Of a DNA stretch of 64,000 nucleotides, positions 25,863 to 34,595 are shown piece after piece (the stretch's first letter is position 1; each line of letters begins with the position of its first letter). The position numbers and the translations under genes were made by a program. The stretch lies in the NCBI GenBank assembly GCA_019118605.1, contig DWYP01000032.1:81147-145146 (forward strand), read 5' to 3'. Below the pieces are notes generated by a model. The model saw only the letters and a program-made list of their open reading frames with translations. It did no database searches and was not told the DNA's origin. The DNA is from Candidatus Alistipes faecavium (GTDB lineage: Bacteria > Bacteroidota > Bacteroidia > Bacteroidales > Rikenellaceae).

Positions 25863-28550
25863 TCACTCCTTCTGTGCGGTCAGTTTCTCGATCTGGCGCT
25901 CGGCCTCGGCCTCCAGATTGGCGGCCTGCTTGCGCGCCTCCTCGACCAGCTTCTCTCCGGCCTTCTGCGCCGCGAGCTTGGCCAGCGCACCCTTCTTCGA
26001 AGCCTCCTCGACCAGCTTGTCGCTCTGCTTCTGCGCCTCGGAGACGAGCTTCTCACCCGCCTTTTTGGCTTCGGCGCGCAGGTTCTCGGCCTGGCGCTCG
26101 ATCTCCTCCGAAAGCGATTCGCTGCCGGTAAGGTTCTGGATCTGCTCGTCGACGACGTTCTTCACCGCCTGCTCGACGGCCTCCTTCACCCCGAGCGTGA
26201 TCTTCGGGTCGGTGAACGTCCCGCCGATGTTCACATCGAGCGTCTGGAGCGCCTGGCCCCCGGGGATCGTTACCCGGGCCGTATAGTCGATCGTCTGGTC
26301 GAGCCCCGTGGAGCCCGAGAGGGTCGTGGTGACATCGCCCAGCTTCAGGTCAAAGGGAGAGGTATGGACCCGTCCGTCGCGCACCTCGAAGCGGATGGCG
26401 ACATCCCGGGCCTCGATCTTGCGAAGGTTGTCGTTGTTCAGCGCCTTGGCCAGGGCGTCGAAGGCCGCAAGGTTCTGCACCTTGATGTTCGCCGAGCGAA
26501 GCTCTCCCGAGGCGTTGAGCGTCTGCACGTCGGGCGAGAGCGAAGCGTCGAGCGCCGTGCGCAGGTCGAGCGACATCGAATAGTCGCCGCCCGTCTTGGC
26601 AAAGATCGGGACAAGCTTCTGAACCAGTTCGAGCTGCTCGAAGGTCTGCTGGAAGGAGGCCCCGGAGATCTCGGCGTCGAGGGCAAAGTCCGGACGGGCC
26701 GGATCGGCGGCCGTCGAATAGCTGCCCGAGGTCGAAAGCTTGCCTCCGAAGACGTCGGCCGCGAGTTTCACGAGCGACAGCGTGCCGTCGGACATGCGCA
26801 TCTCGCCCGAAAGTTTCCCGATGTCCATCTTCCCGAAGAGAATCCGGTTCAGGTCGGCGTTGAACGAGAGGTTCAGGTTCCGAGGCACCTCAAGCGCCGC
26901 GGCGGCATCTTCCCCGGCTGCAGAGGCCTCGGCAGGCTCCCCTTCGGAGGCTTCCGCGCCGGCGCCGGAGGACGAGGCGCTCATGATCTCGTTCAGGTCG
27001 AGCAGCTCCGATTTCACGTAGAGGCGGCCCGTCAGCACGTCGCCGCGCAGCAGGTAGCCGATATAGTTGGAGAGCTGTCCCGTGGCCGAAAGGTCGCTGC
27101 GCCCCACCTTCACGCCGAATTCTCCGAGCGTCATCGCCGCGGGCGTAATCGTCGCGGCCGCACGGCGGATGTTCACCTCCGGAAGGTCGGGAAGCGTAAG
27201 GTCCATATCCTCGACAACAACCGTACCCCGGGCCCGGATCTGTTCGTAGCGGTTTCTCTCGATGTCCGACATGCGGCCCGAAACGGCGATGTTGGCCGTG
27301 ATCTGGCCGCCCAAGTCGATCGTCTCGTCGAGCGGGTAGACCTCCTTCACGGCCCCGAGGTCGACGCGTCCGTCGGCCGAGAGGCGGAAAGCGGGATCGC
27401 TGACAAGGTGCTCGGCCCGGAAGGTCGCCGAAAGGGCGTTCCCGGCCATCTGCATCCCGAAGCGCGGGAGGTCGACGACCGTCTGGTCCATCGTCCCGCC
27501 GGGATTCGTGATCGAAGCGTCGAGGTTGATGTTCGTCACGGCCTTGGGAAGCGACGCGTACTGGAAGCTGCCGTTCTCCACCCCGATCTTCACCTCGAAG
27601 GCCGGGAGCGTCGTATCGGTCAGATCCCCGCGCGCCCAGAGCGACATCGACAGGGCCCCGCCGGCCGAGAGGCTCTTGAACTCCCGCGTATAGAAGGCCG
27701 GAATGAGCGAGAGCACATCCTTGAACTCCACGCGTTCGCATCCGGCCGTGAGATCCAGCGACAAACCCCGGTCATGCATCTCGACCCATCCGTCGACGCC
27801 CAGTTCGATGGCATTCAGGCGCAGGGTGTTCTCCGAAAGCGTGTAGCGGCCCGCGGCAAGATCGGCATCGATCCGGGCGTCGAGTTCCGACTCGGCGCCG
27901 CTGAGCATCGGAATGCCCCCCGACACGAAGTTCATGTCCCGGGCCGAGAGATGCAGGTCGAGGCTCGAGCGGTCGGCCGCAAGGTCGCCCTTCAGGCGCA
28001 GCGAAAGAGGCTGCGTCGAGAAGTACATGCCCGTCGAATCGTCCTCATAGCGGATCGAGGCGTCCGTGAGGCGGAAGTCCCGCACCGAGAGGCGGAACGA
28101 CGAACCCCCTTCCTCTGCGGATTCCGGCTCCTCCGGGGATTCCGGCTCCTCCGAGGGTTTCATCACGTCCCAGTTGACCGCGCCGTCGGAGAGCTTGCGG
28201 GCGTGCACCGAGGGCGACGAAAGGATCACTTTCGTCACCTCGAAGCCGCTGTCGGAGAAGAGCGACATGAGATCCACGACCACCGAGATGCGCTGCGCCG
28301 CGACGATCGTGTCGCCCTCGAAGCGTCCGGTGCCCGTCAGGGTCAGTTTCTTGAGATCCAGCGAAGCGTGCGGGAAGTGCCGCAGCAGGCTGATGTCGAG
28401 TTTGGCGAAGTCCAGGCGCGCAACGAGCATCTCGTTGGCCTCGCGCTTGACGATGTCGGCGATCTTGCCCTTGAGCAGCATCGGAGCCACGAGCAGCACC
28501 GCCAGAAGTACGGCCACCACGATGGCCGAAACCTTTACGATCTTTTTCAT
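25863..28550 (-). CDS. AsmA-family envelope protein
   Basis: The 895-residue protein has one N-terminal membrane anchor (residues 6-24) followed by a very long beta-rich periplasmic region typical of AsmA-like proteins, now thought to bridge membranes and move phospholipids. A Glu/Ser/Ala-rich insert near residues 138-152 and a Ser/Gly/Ala/Glu-rich linker near residues 530-555 break the fold. The last ~90 residues are an amphipathic Lys/Glu/Ala coiled coil with repeats such as AGEKLVEEARKQ. It overlaps the upstream GNAT gene by four bases. Confidence 0.87.
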   Translation of the reverse strand: MKKIVKVSAIVVAVLLAVLLVAPMLLKGKIADIVKREANEMLVARLDFAKLDISLLRHFPHASLDLKKLTLTGTGRFEGDTIVAAQRISVVVDLMSLFSDSGFEVTKVILSSPSVHARKLSDGAVNWDVMKPSEEPESPEEPESAEEGGSSFRLSVRDFRLTDASIRYEDDSTGMYFSTQPLSLRLKGDLAADRSSLDLHLSARDMNFVSGGIPMLSGAESELDARIDADLAAGRYTLSENTLRLNAIELGVDGWVEMHDRGLSLDLTAGCERVEFKDVLSLIPAFYTREFKSLSAGGALSMSLWARGDLTDTTLPAFEVKIGVENGSFQYASLPKAVTNINLDASITNPGGTMDQTVVDLPRFGMQMAGNALSATFRAEHLVSDPAFRLSADGRVDLGAVKEVYPLDETIDLGGQITANIAVSGRMSDIERNRYEQIRARGTVVVEDMDLTLPDLPEVNIRRAAATITPAAMTLGEFGVKVGRSDLSATGQLSNYIGYLLRGDVLTGRLYVKSELLDLNEIMSASSSGAGAEASEGEPAEASAAGEDAAAALEVPRNLNLSFNADLNRILFGKMDIGKLSGEMRMSDGTLSLVKLAADVFGGKLSTSGSYSTAADPARPDFALDAEISGASFQQTFEQLELVQKLVPIFAKTGGDYSMSLDLRTALDASLSPDVQTLNASGELRSANIKVQNLAAFDALAKALNNDNLRKIEARDVAIRFEVRDGRVHTSPFDLKLGDVTTTLSGSTGLDQTIDYTARVTIPGGQALQTLDVNIGGTFTDPKITLGVKEAVEQAVKNVVDEQIQNLTGSESLSEEIERQAENLRAEAKKAGEKLVSEAQKQSDKLVEEASKKGALAKLAAQKAGEKLVEEARKQAANLEAEAERQIEKLTAQKE

Positions 28551-28990
28551 TCCGTATCCGTTTTAAGGACGAAGACGCCCGTCTCCGTCTCAGCAAATCC
28601 CATCTTGCGGTACAGGGCGCGGGCGGCGGTGCGGTGCGGCGCCGAGGTCAGCATCAGGCGGCCCACGCCTTCGCGAGCGGCGCGGCTTACAGCCTCCCGG
28701 ACCAGCGCTTCGCCGGCTCCGCAGCGGCGGGCCGCCGCGTCGACGACGACATCCTCGACCCACGCCTTGCGGCCCGAGGGGAGGTCGTACCATACGAGCG
28801 TGAGCATCCCGACGATCCGGCCGTCACCGGTCTCGGCGACCAGCAGCACGGTGCGCGGGGCCCCGGCGATCGCGGCGGCCCGCTCCGCGGAAAGGGCTCC
28901 GAGCCGCGGCGAGAGCTGCGGAAGCAGCCGCGCGAAAGCCTCGATCTCCGCAGCGGAAATATGTGTCACCTGCCGTATCCGGATTGCCAT
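28547..28990 (-). CDS. GNAT-family N-acetyltransferase
   Basis: The 147-residue protein shows the GCN5 fold: VEDVVVDAAARRCGAGEALV with the acetyl-CoA loop near residues 78-97, and ALYRKMGFAETETGVFVL at the end. The substrate is unknown. The frame is open further upstream, but the ATG at 28990 follows the -7 element and starts at the domain. It overlaps the AsmA gene as ATGA, so it heads that operon. Confidence 0.87.
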   Translation of the reverse strand: MAIRIRQVTHISAAEIEAFARLLPQLSPRLGALSAERAAAIAGAPRTVLLVAETGDGRIVGMLTLVWYDLPSGRKAWVEDVVVDAAARRCGAGEALVREAVSRAAREGVGRLMLTSAPHRTAARALYRKMGFAETETGVFVLKTDTE

Positions 28991-29009
28991 CGTCCACAAT
29001 ACCTTTCTG

Positions 29010-29017
29010 CAAAGATA
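29010..29017 (-). promoter_or_regulatory. -7 element of the GNAT-AsmA-LysO operon
   Basis: TATCTTTG on the minus strand lies 19 bases before the GNAT start. A -33 TTTG is not evident. Confidence 0.55.
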
Positions 29018-29058
29018 CGCTTTTTGCCCGAACATGCAGGAATTCCGTCAAAAAAATG

Positions 29059-29066
29059 TATTTTTG
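29059..29066 (+). promoter_or_regulatory. -7 element for the AlkD-like gene
   Basis: TATTTTTG lies 36 bases before the start at 29103 and is divergent from the GNAT promoter. Confidence 0.5.
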
Positions 29067-29102
29067 TCGGCAGCCGCGGCCCTTTGTCCGCCTCCGACAT
29101 CG

Positions 29103-29786
29103 ATGACTCTCCGCGAACGACTCCTCGAAATGGCCGATCCGGCCTACCGCGACTTCAACGCTGCGCTGATCCCCGGCGCCGGGGAGATCCTCGGCGTGCG
29201 CATCCCCCGGCTGCGGGCCCTGGCCCGCGAGATCGCACGCGGCGACGCCTGGAGGGAGTTCGTCGACGCGCCCGCCGGAGACTCCCTCGAGGAGCGGCTC
29301 GTGCAGGGACTTGTGATCGGATATGCGAAGTGCGGAACGGCCGAAAAGCTGGAGCTCGTCGCACGCTTCGTTCCCCGGATCGACAACTGGGCGCTCTGCG
29401 ACTGTTTCTGCTGGAAGCTCCGCGCCGCGGAGCGCGCGCCGATGTGGGAGTTCATACAGCCCTACTTCTGCGCCGAAGCCGAATACGACGTCCGCTTCGC
29501 GGCGGTCATGGCCACCGGGAACTTCGTCGACGGGGAGCACCTCGCGCCGCTGCTCGCACGGCTCGGAGAATGCCGCACCGAAGCCTACTACGCCAGCATG
29601 GGCGTGGCTTGGGCCGTGTCGGTCTGCTTTGCAAAGTTCCCCCGGCAGACGATGCCGTGGCTCGCCGGCGACTGCCCGCTCGACACCCCGACCTTCCACC
29701 GCGCCCTGCGGAAGATCGTCGAGTCGTACCGCGTGTCGGACGAGGACAAGGCCGCACTCCGCGCGATGAAACGGACGACAAAATAA
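29103..29786 (+). CDS. DNA alkylation repair protein, AlkD/HEAT-repeat type
   Basis: The 227-residue all-helical protein resembles AlkD-family DNA glycosylases, which excise bulky or positively charged alkyl bases without flipping them. Typical pieces are GVRIPRLRALAREIA, the aromatic segment IDNWALCDCFCWKL and VRFAAVMATGNF, which alternate as HEAT-like helix pairs. It is cytoplasmic. It lies upstream of the glycosyltransferase genes but has its own -7 element; no functional link is apparent. Confidence 0.85.
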   Translation: MTLRERLLEMADPAYRDFNAALIPGAGEILGVRIPRLRALAREIARGDAWREFVDAPAGDSLEERLVQGLVIGYAKCGTAEKLELVARFVPRIDNWALCDCFCWKLRAAERAPMWEFIQPYFCAEAEYDVRFAAVMATGNFVDGEHLAPLLARLGECRTEAYYASMGVAWAVSVCFAKFPRQTMPWLAGDCPLDTPTFHRALRKIVESYRVSDEDKAALRAMKRTTK

Positions 29787-29820
29787 CCCCTTCCCGCGGT
29801 ACAGGTTCGGAAAATATTTC

Positions 29821-29828
29821 TATCTTTG
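29821..29828 (+). promoter_or_regulatory. -7 element for the Dpm1-like gene
   Basis: TATCTTTG lies 19 bases before the ATG at 29848. No clear TTTG is seen at -33. Confidence 0.5.
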
Positions 29829-29847
29829 TATTCAAATTTCCACCGAC

Positions 29848-30567
29848 ATGCGCAAACTGGTCATCATCCCCACCTACAACGAGAAGGAGAACATCTCGAA
29901 GATGATCTCGAAAGTCTTCTCGCTGCCCGAGCCGTTCGAGCTCCTCGTGATCGACGACGGATCGCCCGACGGAACCGCGGAGATCGTCCGCGAGCGGCAG
30001 AAGGAGTTCCCCGCAACGCTCCACCTGCTGGAGCGCTCCGGAAAACTGGGACTCGGAACCGCCTACCTGATGGGATTCCGATGGGGACTCGAGCACGGGT
30101 TCGACTACATCTGCGAAATGGACTGCGACTTCTCGCACAACCCCGACGACCTGGTGCGCCTCTACCAGGCGGCCGCCGAAGGGTACGACGTGGTCGTGGG
30201 TTCGCGCTACGTGAAGGGCGTGAACGTCGTCAACTGGCCCATGTCGCGCCTGCTGATGTCCTACTTCGCATCGGTCTACGTGCGCACGGTCACCCGCATG
30301 CCGCTGCACGACGCCACCGCAGGATTCGTCTGCTACTCCCGCCGCGCACTCGAGACCATCGACCTCGACGCCGTGCGCATGAAGGGATACGGTTTCCAGA
30401 TCGAGATGAAATATTCGGCCTGGAGGCTCGGGCTCCGGCTCCGCGAGGTCTCGATCATCTTCGTGGAACGGTGCGAAGGAGTGTCGAAAATGTCGGGAGG
30501 GATCTTCCGCGAGGCCTTCTTCGGCGTACTGGGGCTTCCGCTGCGCAAAATCCGCAAACGCCAATAA
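29848..30567 (+). CDS. Polyprenol monophosphomannose synthase-like glycosyltransferase (GT2)
   Basis: The 239-residue soluble GT2 enzyme should move mannose or another hexose from a nucleotide sugar to a polyprenyl phosphate on the inner face of the membrane. It has the nucleotide-binding opening IIPTYNEKENI, VIDDGSPDGT, the metal-binding EMDCDFSHNP and VVGSRYVKG typical of Dpm1. There is no membrane domain, as in short bacterial forms. The GT87 gene follows 15 bases later across a run of nine C, so the product could be the donor for that enzyme. Confidence 0.92.
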   Translation: MRKLVIIPTYNEKENISKMISKVFSLPEPFELLVIDDGSPDGTAEIVRERQKEFPATLHLLERSGKLGLGTAYLMGFRWGLEHGFDYICEMDCDFSHNPDDLVRLYQAAAEGYDVVVGSRYVKGVNVVNWPMSRLLMSYFASVYVRTVTRMPLHDATAGFVCYSRRALETIDLDAVRMKGYGFQIEMKYSAWRLGLRLREVSIIFVERCEGVSKMSGGIFREAFFGVLGLPLRKIRKRQ

Positions 30568-30576
30568 CCCCCCCCC
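30568..30576 (+). repeat. C9 homopolymer between the two glycosyltransferase genes
   Basis: Nine C begin directly after the GT2 stop codon and end six bases before the GT87 start. Length changes here would alter spacing but not the frame of either gene. Confidence 0.95.
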
Positions 30577-30582
30577 TCTCTC

Positions 30583-31800
30583 ATGATACGACCGACACAC
30601 CCACACAGCCCCCGCAGAGAGCAATCCTTTCGGGGGCGTTTTGTTGCATTCTTCCTCAACCCCCGAAACCTCTACATCCTGGGCGCGCTGATCGTCCTGG
30701 CACTCTCCTTCTCGGAGGTCGCGCGCGGCCGCCAGAAGAATTTCATGATCTTCGCCGAATCCACGAGGCTCTTCTGGGAACATATCGCCCCCTACGGCGA
30801 CAACTGGACGCAGGCCGCCCCGCACCTCGACTACTTCCTCTACGGGCCGCTGTTCAACATCCTCTTCGCGCCATTCGCCTTCCTCCCGGCATGGCTCGGG
30901 CCCTTCGTCTGGAACCTCTTCAACTTCTCGATGTGGTTCGCGGCCGTTTTCACCCTCCCCGGACGTTTCTCGCGCGACGAAAAGTGCAAGGCGTTCCTCT
31001 ATACCTTCCTGATCCTCGCATGCACGCAGCTCTCGTTCCAGTACAACGTCGCCGTGGGATACATGTTCCTCTTCGCATACTCGCTCCTCGAACGCGGCAA
31101 GGGTTTCTGGGCCGTGCTGATCATCATGGTCTCGGGATTCACAAAAATATACGGCATCTTCCAGCTGGGGCTCCTGCTCTGCTACCCCCGCTTCTGGCGG
31201 AACATCGGGTATGCCGCGCTGATCGCCGCGGCCTTCCTCCTCGCCCCGGCCGTCAACATGCCCCTCTCCGAACTGCCCGACTACTACGGACAATGGATCG
31301 GGGCGCTTACCTCCCACAAGGACACCCGCACCTGGATGAACATCTTCTACCTGCGGCCCCTGGGGCTGCTGCCCTATCGGATGTGGGTGCAGGCCGCCGT
31401 GCTGTGCGCTCTCGCCGCGGGACTGCTGCTCAACCGCCGCAAATGGAAGCTGCCCTTTTTCCGGCTCACGTGTCTGGCCGTGCTCATGGGGTATGTCATC
31501 CTGTTCAGCAACTCCAGCGAGAGCCATACGTATGTCATCCCGCTGATCGGCTATCAGTTCTGGTACTGGAGCATGAAGCGCGCCGGAGCCCTGACGCGCT
31601 TCGACCGGGTGATCTTCTGGGCAACGCTGGCCGTCGTCGTGGTCATGCCCGTCGACGTGCTCTGCCCCCCGCGCGTGATGCAGCTCTTCTACGGCTGGCA
31701 GGTCAACCTCTGGCTGCTCCTGATCCTCTGGCTGCGGATGGCATGGACGGCCTTCGTCCGCACGCCCCGGACGTTCTCCGAGCCCGTCGCAGCGGCCTGA
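30583..31800 (+). CDS. Membrane glycosyltransferase, GT87 / DUF2029 family
   Basis: The 405-residue protein has about ten membrane segments beginning at residue 30. The early loop with RLFWEHIAPYGDNWTQAAPHLDYFLYGPLF carries the acidic and aromatic residues expected where a polyprenyl-phosphate sugar donor binds in GT-C enzymes. GT87 members are alpha-mannosyltransferases or unknown. Coupling to the GT2 gene just upstream supports a lipid-linked donor. A strong terminator follows 60 bases after the stop. Confidence 0.82.
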   Translation: MIRPTHPHSPRREQSFRGRFVAFFLNPRNLYILGALIVLALSFSEVARGRQKNFMIFAESTRLFWEHIAPYGDNWTQAAPHLDYFLYGPLFNILFAPFAFLPAWLGPFVWNLFNFSMWFAAVFTLPGRFSRDEKCKAFLYTFLILACTQLSFQYNVAVGYMFLFAYSLLERGKGFWAVLIIMVSGFTKIYGIFQLGLLLCYPRFWRNIGYAALIAAAFLLAPAVNMPLSELPDYYGQWIGALTSHKDTRTWMNIFYLRPLGLLPYRMWVQAAVLCALAAGLLLNRRKWKLPFFRLTCLAVLMGYVILFSNSSESHTYVIPLIGYQFWYWSMKRAGALTRFDRVIFWATLAVVVVMPVDVLCPPRVMQLFYGWQVNLWLLLILWLRMAWTAFVRTPRTFSEPVAAA

Positions 31801-31859
31801 GGACGGCGGAGAGATCCGGGAAAGGGGAAGACCCTGCGTGGAAAAGGTCTCTTTGCACG

Positions 31860-31887
31860 AAAAAACTCCCTTCGCAGGGAGTTTTTT
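31860..31887. terminator. Bidirectional terminator after the GT87 gene
   Basis: AAAAAACTCCCT and AGGGAGTTTTTT pair over 12 bases with a four-base loop. It ends the GT2-GT87 unit on the plus strand and the GT39-GtrA unit on the minus strand. Confidence 0.92.
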
Positions 31888-31971
31888 CGTATGGACGCAG
31901 GGCTGCCCGACAGTTCCGGTTCGTACGGGCCAAAGGCGGCGGGACAAAACACCCCTTCCGCAGCCGCCGGG

Positions 31972-32340
31972 TCAGAAGGTGAAGAAGTAGTTCATGAAGA
32001 AGTTCCAGAAGGTAACCACCCCGATGGCGAAGAGTTTCGCCAGGTAGAAGTTCATCCGCAGCCGCCCGTGGAGCAGGTAGATCGTGGCATTGTTGATCGC
32101 CAGGCCCACGGCCGCGATGCCCAGGAAGCGCAGGTACTGCCCCGCGATGTCGGGGCTCTGGCTGTGGAACGTCCAGATGCGGTTGAGCACATAGTTCGAG
32201 GTCGAGGCGCAGAGAAATCCCAGCGAATTGGCCACGTATTTGTTCAGCCGCAGCCACTCCTTGCACAGGTACGTGATCCCGAAATCGACGAAGACCCCGG
32301 AACCGCCCACCACGCAGAATTTGATGAACTGTTGGATCAT
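31972..32340 (-). CDS. GtrA-family membrane protein (putative polyprenyl-phosphate-sugar flippase)
   Basis: The 122-residue protein has four membrane segments and the family opening FIKFCVVGGSGVFVDFGITY and FWNFFMNYFFTF at the end. GtrA proteins are believed to move polyprenyl-phosphate sugars across the inner membrane. It overlaps the GT39 gene by four bases, and such pairs usually supply lipid-linked sugars to the mannosyl-type transferase. Confidence 0.9.
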   Translation of the reverse strand: MIQQFIKFCVVGGSGVFVDFGITYLCKEWLRLNKYVANSLGFLCASTSNYVLNRIWTFHSQSPDIAGQYLRFLGIAAVGLAINNATIYLLHGRLRMNFYLAKLFAIGVVTFWNFFMNYFFTF

Positions 32341-34049
32341 GGTTGTGATGACACCTCCGTCGGGAGGGGTTTTCCGTTAAACCAGTTGGCATAGCCCGTG
32401 CGCTGCAGGGCGAATCCCACGTCGAAGCGCTCCCCGGCGAGCTGCGGCGCCACCGCGAAGGTCACACTGCGGGTGAGTTCGCCCCCGGCGGGGATCGTGA
32501 AGCGCTCGTCGAGCGGGAAGGCGTCGACCCGGAAGCGGCCGTGTTTCCACAGCAGCGCCAGGCGCGTGTCGCCCTCGCCGACGCGGATCTCGTAGGGATA
32601 GGGGTTCGTGATGCGCAGCTCCAGGCGCAGTTCCTCGCCCGGCGTGACACGCTCGGGAAGCCCTTCGAAGGAGATGTCGACCCGCCGCACGGGATGGAAC
32701 GAACGGTCGACGAACCACGAGAAGCGTTTCCCCGTGGGGAGCGTCACGCTCTCGACGTGCAGCGCGCTGTCGGCACCCTCCAACGGGCACTCGACCAGCA
32801 CCTCGCGGCCGATGAAGCGCGTGTCGTCGTCGCGGAACTGCCACTGGTGCGTGCGGTAGGTGATGTTGGGCTGGCAGTAGGCCTCGCCGCCCGTGTAGAA
32901 GGCGTATTTCGCCGCCACGGCGTATCCGCCGCGGAAGATGACCGGACGTCCGGCGGCCACGTCGGCGATGGCTCCGTAGTGGGGTTTGTTGTCGAAGACC
33001 TCGAAGCGGAGACCCAGCGGGTTGAAGAGCATCTCCGCGCGCACGGCGGCCACGAGGACGAGCGTCACGGCCCCGGCGCGCAGGACGTAGCGCCGCGTGC
33101 GGGGGTGGCGCCGCGCGTAGTCGAAAAGGACGCAGACGAGTCCGAACGCGGCGACGATGACCCATTGCGGCTGGACGTAGCCGCGCAGCGCCGAGAGCAG
33201 GAAGAAGACGATGAAGGCCACGGGAAGGAACTTCAGCGCCCGGCCGACGGGCGTCTGCGGACGGGTCTTGCGCCACGCCTGGATGTAGAGCGGCACGAAG
33301 AAGGGGTTGAAGACCACGAGCATGTTGCCGAGGAACTCGGCGACGTAGCCCGGGCGGAAAACCGAATTGCGGCCCGAGAGGTGGTAGGCGAACGACGCCC
33401 AGTCGTGGTGGTACTGCCACACGAGGTGCGGGACGAGCAGCGCGAGGGCCACGGCGCCGCTCAGGTAGAGCGTCGGGCGCAGCAGCTGCCGCGGGTTGGC
33501 TGCGAGGACGAACACGACGACCAGCGCCCCGTGGTATTTGCTGTAGGCCATCAGGGCCATCGCGAGGCCCATCCACAGCCACGCCCGCGGGCGGCCGTCG
33601 GCGAAGCGGCGGAAGGCCGCAAGGAACAGCGCCGTGGAGAAGAGCAGCGGCCCGTCGGGCACGGCCAGGAAGCCGTAGAGCTGCAGCATGAGCGTCGCGG
33701 CGGCGATCATGACGTAGAGCGCGGCGTCGCGCCGTGTGGCGTCGGAGGGCCGCACGAGCCGCCACAGCACCCACAGGTAGAGCGGCTGCAGCACCGTGAA
33801 GAAGAAGCGCACGCCCAGCTCCCCGCCGAAGAGGTGTTCGCCGGCCCACACGAGCAGCGCCGTGACGGGCGGATGGTCGAAATAGCCCCAGGCAAGGTGT
33901 TCGGCGAACATGTGGTAGTAGGCCTCGTCGTTGGCCAGCTCCGAGAACCCGGCCTGCACGAGATTGGCCACCCACCACACCCCGAGCCACAGGGCGACAA
34001 GCGCGTCGGGGCACAGGCGGGCATAGCGTTTCGTGAGCGTGCATTCCAT
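32337..34049 (-). CDS. GT39-family (ArnT/PMT-like) membrane glycosyltransferase
   Basis: The 570-residue protein has an N-terminal membrane domain of about 400 residues and a 170-residue beta-rich C-terminal domain that should lie in the periplasm. The first loop carries the catalytic pattern ELANDEAYYHMFAEHLAW followed by GYFDHPPVTALL, typical of PMT_2 enzymes that take sugars from polyprenyl phosphate. The acceptor (lipid A, glycan or protein) cannot be told. The ATG at 34049 is chosen because a -7 element sits just upstream. It is coupled to GtrA. Confidence 0.88.
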   Translation of the reverse strand: MECTLTKRYARLCPDALVALWLGVWWVANLVQAGFSELANDEAYYHMFAEHLAWGYFDHPPVTALLVWAGEHLFGGELGVRFFFTVLQPLYLWVLWRLVRPSDATRRDAALYVMIAAATLMLQLYGFLAVPDGPLLFSTALFLAAFRRFADGRPRAWLWMGLAMALMAYSKYHGALVVVFVLAANPRQLLRPTLYLSGAVALALLVPHLVWQYHHDWASFAYHLSGRNSVFRPGYVAEFLGNMLVVFNPFFVPLYIQAWRKTRPQTPVGRALKFLPVAFIVFFLLSALRGYVQPQWVIVAAFGLVCVLFDYARRHPRTRRYVLRAGAVTLVLVAAVRAEMLFNPLGLRFEVFDNKPHYGAIADVAAGRPVIFRGGYAVAAKYAFYTGGEAYCQPNITYRTHQWQFRDDDTRFIGREVLVECPLEGADSALHVESVTLPTGKRFSWFVDRSFHPVRRVDISFEGLPERVTPGEELRLELRITNPYPYEIRVGEGDTRLALLWKHGRFRVDAFPLDERFTIPAGGELTRSVTFAVAPQLAGERFDVGFALQRTGYANWFNGKPLPTEVSSQP

Positions 34050-34056
34050 AGCGGAG

Positions 34057-34064
34057 CAAAGGTA
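34057..34064 (-). promoter_or_regulatory. -7 element close to the GT39 start
   Basis: TACCTTTG on the minus strand is seven bases before the ATG at 34049, so the transcript would have almost no leader. Confidence 0.45.
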
Positions 34065-34191
34065 GGAATTTTTATCCGGATTGCCTACTCCCGGGGGCAA
34101 AACGATCAAAATCCGCAATTCCGGCCTGCGGGGCGGCTGCGGGCAGGGCCGGAGGCCATTGTTTACAAAATGTTCATTAAAAGTCCGCCCC

Positions 34192-34226
34192 GGTGTTGGC
34201 CGGAGCCCCGGCAAGAACTATCTTTG
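34192..34226 (+). promoter_or_regulatory. Promoter of the riboswitch-nrdDG unit
   Basis: GTTG near 34195-34198, about 20 bases, then TATCTTTG at 34219-34226, directly before the riboswitch. Confidence 0.65.
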
Positions 34227-34230
34227 TTCC

Positions 34231-34405
34231 GTGCAAGGTTCCCGGCCGGCGGCTGCCGGCATGGGATCAAAAGGGAACTCCTGTGCGAATCAGGGACTAT
34301 TCCCGTAGCTGTAAGCTCCGCAAATGACCGCACACTCTCTATGCCACTGCCCTTCGGGGTCGGGAAGGCGTGCGGAGGGAGCAAGTCAGAAGACCTGCCT
34401 TGCCG
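34231..34405 (+). ncRNA. Cobalamin riboswitch
   Basis: The core consensus is readable in order: GGGAACTCCTGTGCGAATC, GGGAC then TTCCCGTAGCTGTAA, the GCCACTG element at 34343-34349, the GGTCGGGAAGG arm, and the B12 box AAGTCAGAAGACCTGCC at 34383-34399. It is oriented with nrdD, which starts 190 bases downstream. Cobalamin binding should lower expression. The stretch 34406-34595 has a T8 run at 34447-34454 without a clear stem, so control may act on translation rather than by termination. Confidence 0.93.
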
Positions 34406-34595
34406 GACGGGTCGAAGCCCTCGGGATCTGGGGCCACGCCGCAACATTTTTTTTACTCCGACATACGCGATTTCGCCTGCGGAAGAGCGCCTTCCGGATT
34501 CCGGCTGTCCCCGTGCGGCCGGGAAACGCCCGCTCCGCCGCCCCGTACGACCTCCCGTCTGTCCGAACCTGAAAACATAAAACATAAAGACCATC

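Noticed and set aside
34406..34460. Intrinsic terminator at the T8 run after the cobalamin riboswitch
   Set aside because: No stable stem ends next to the T run; only a distant GGCGTG/CACGCC pairing could be drawn.
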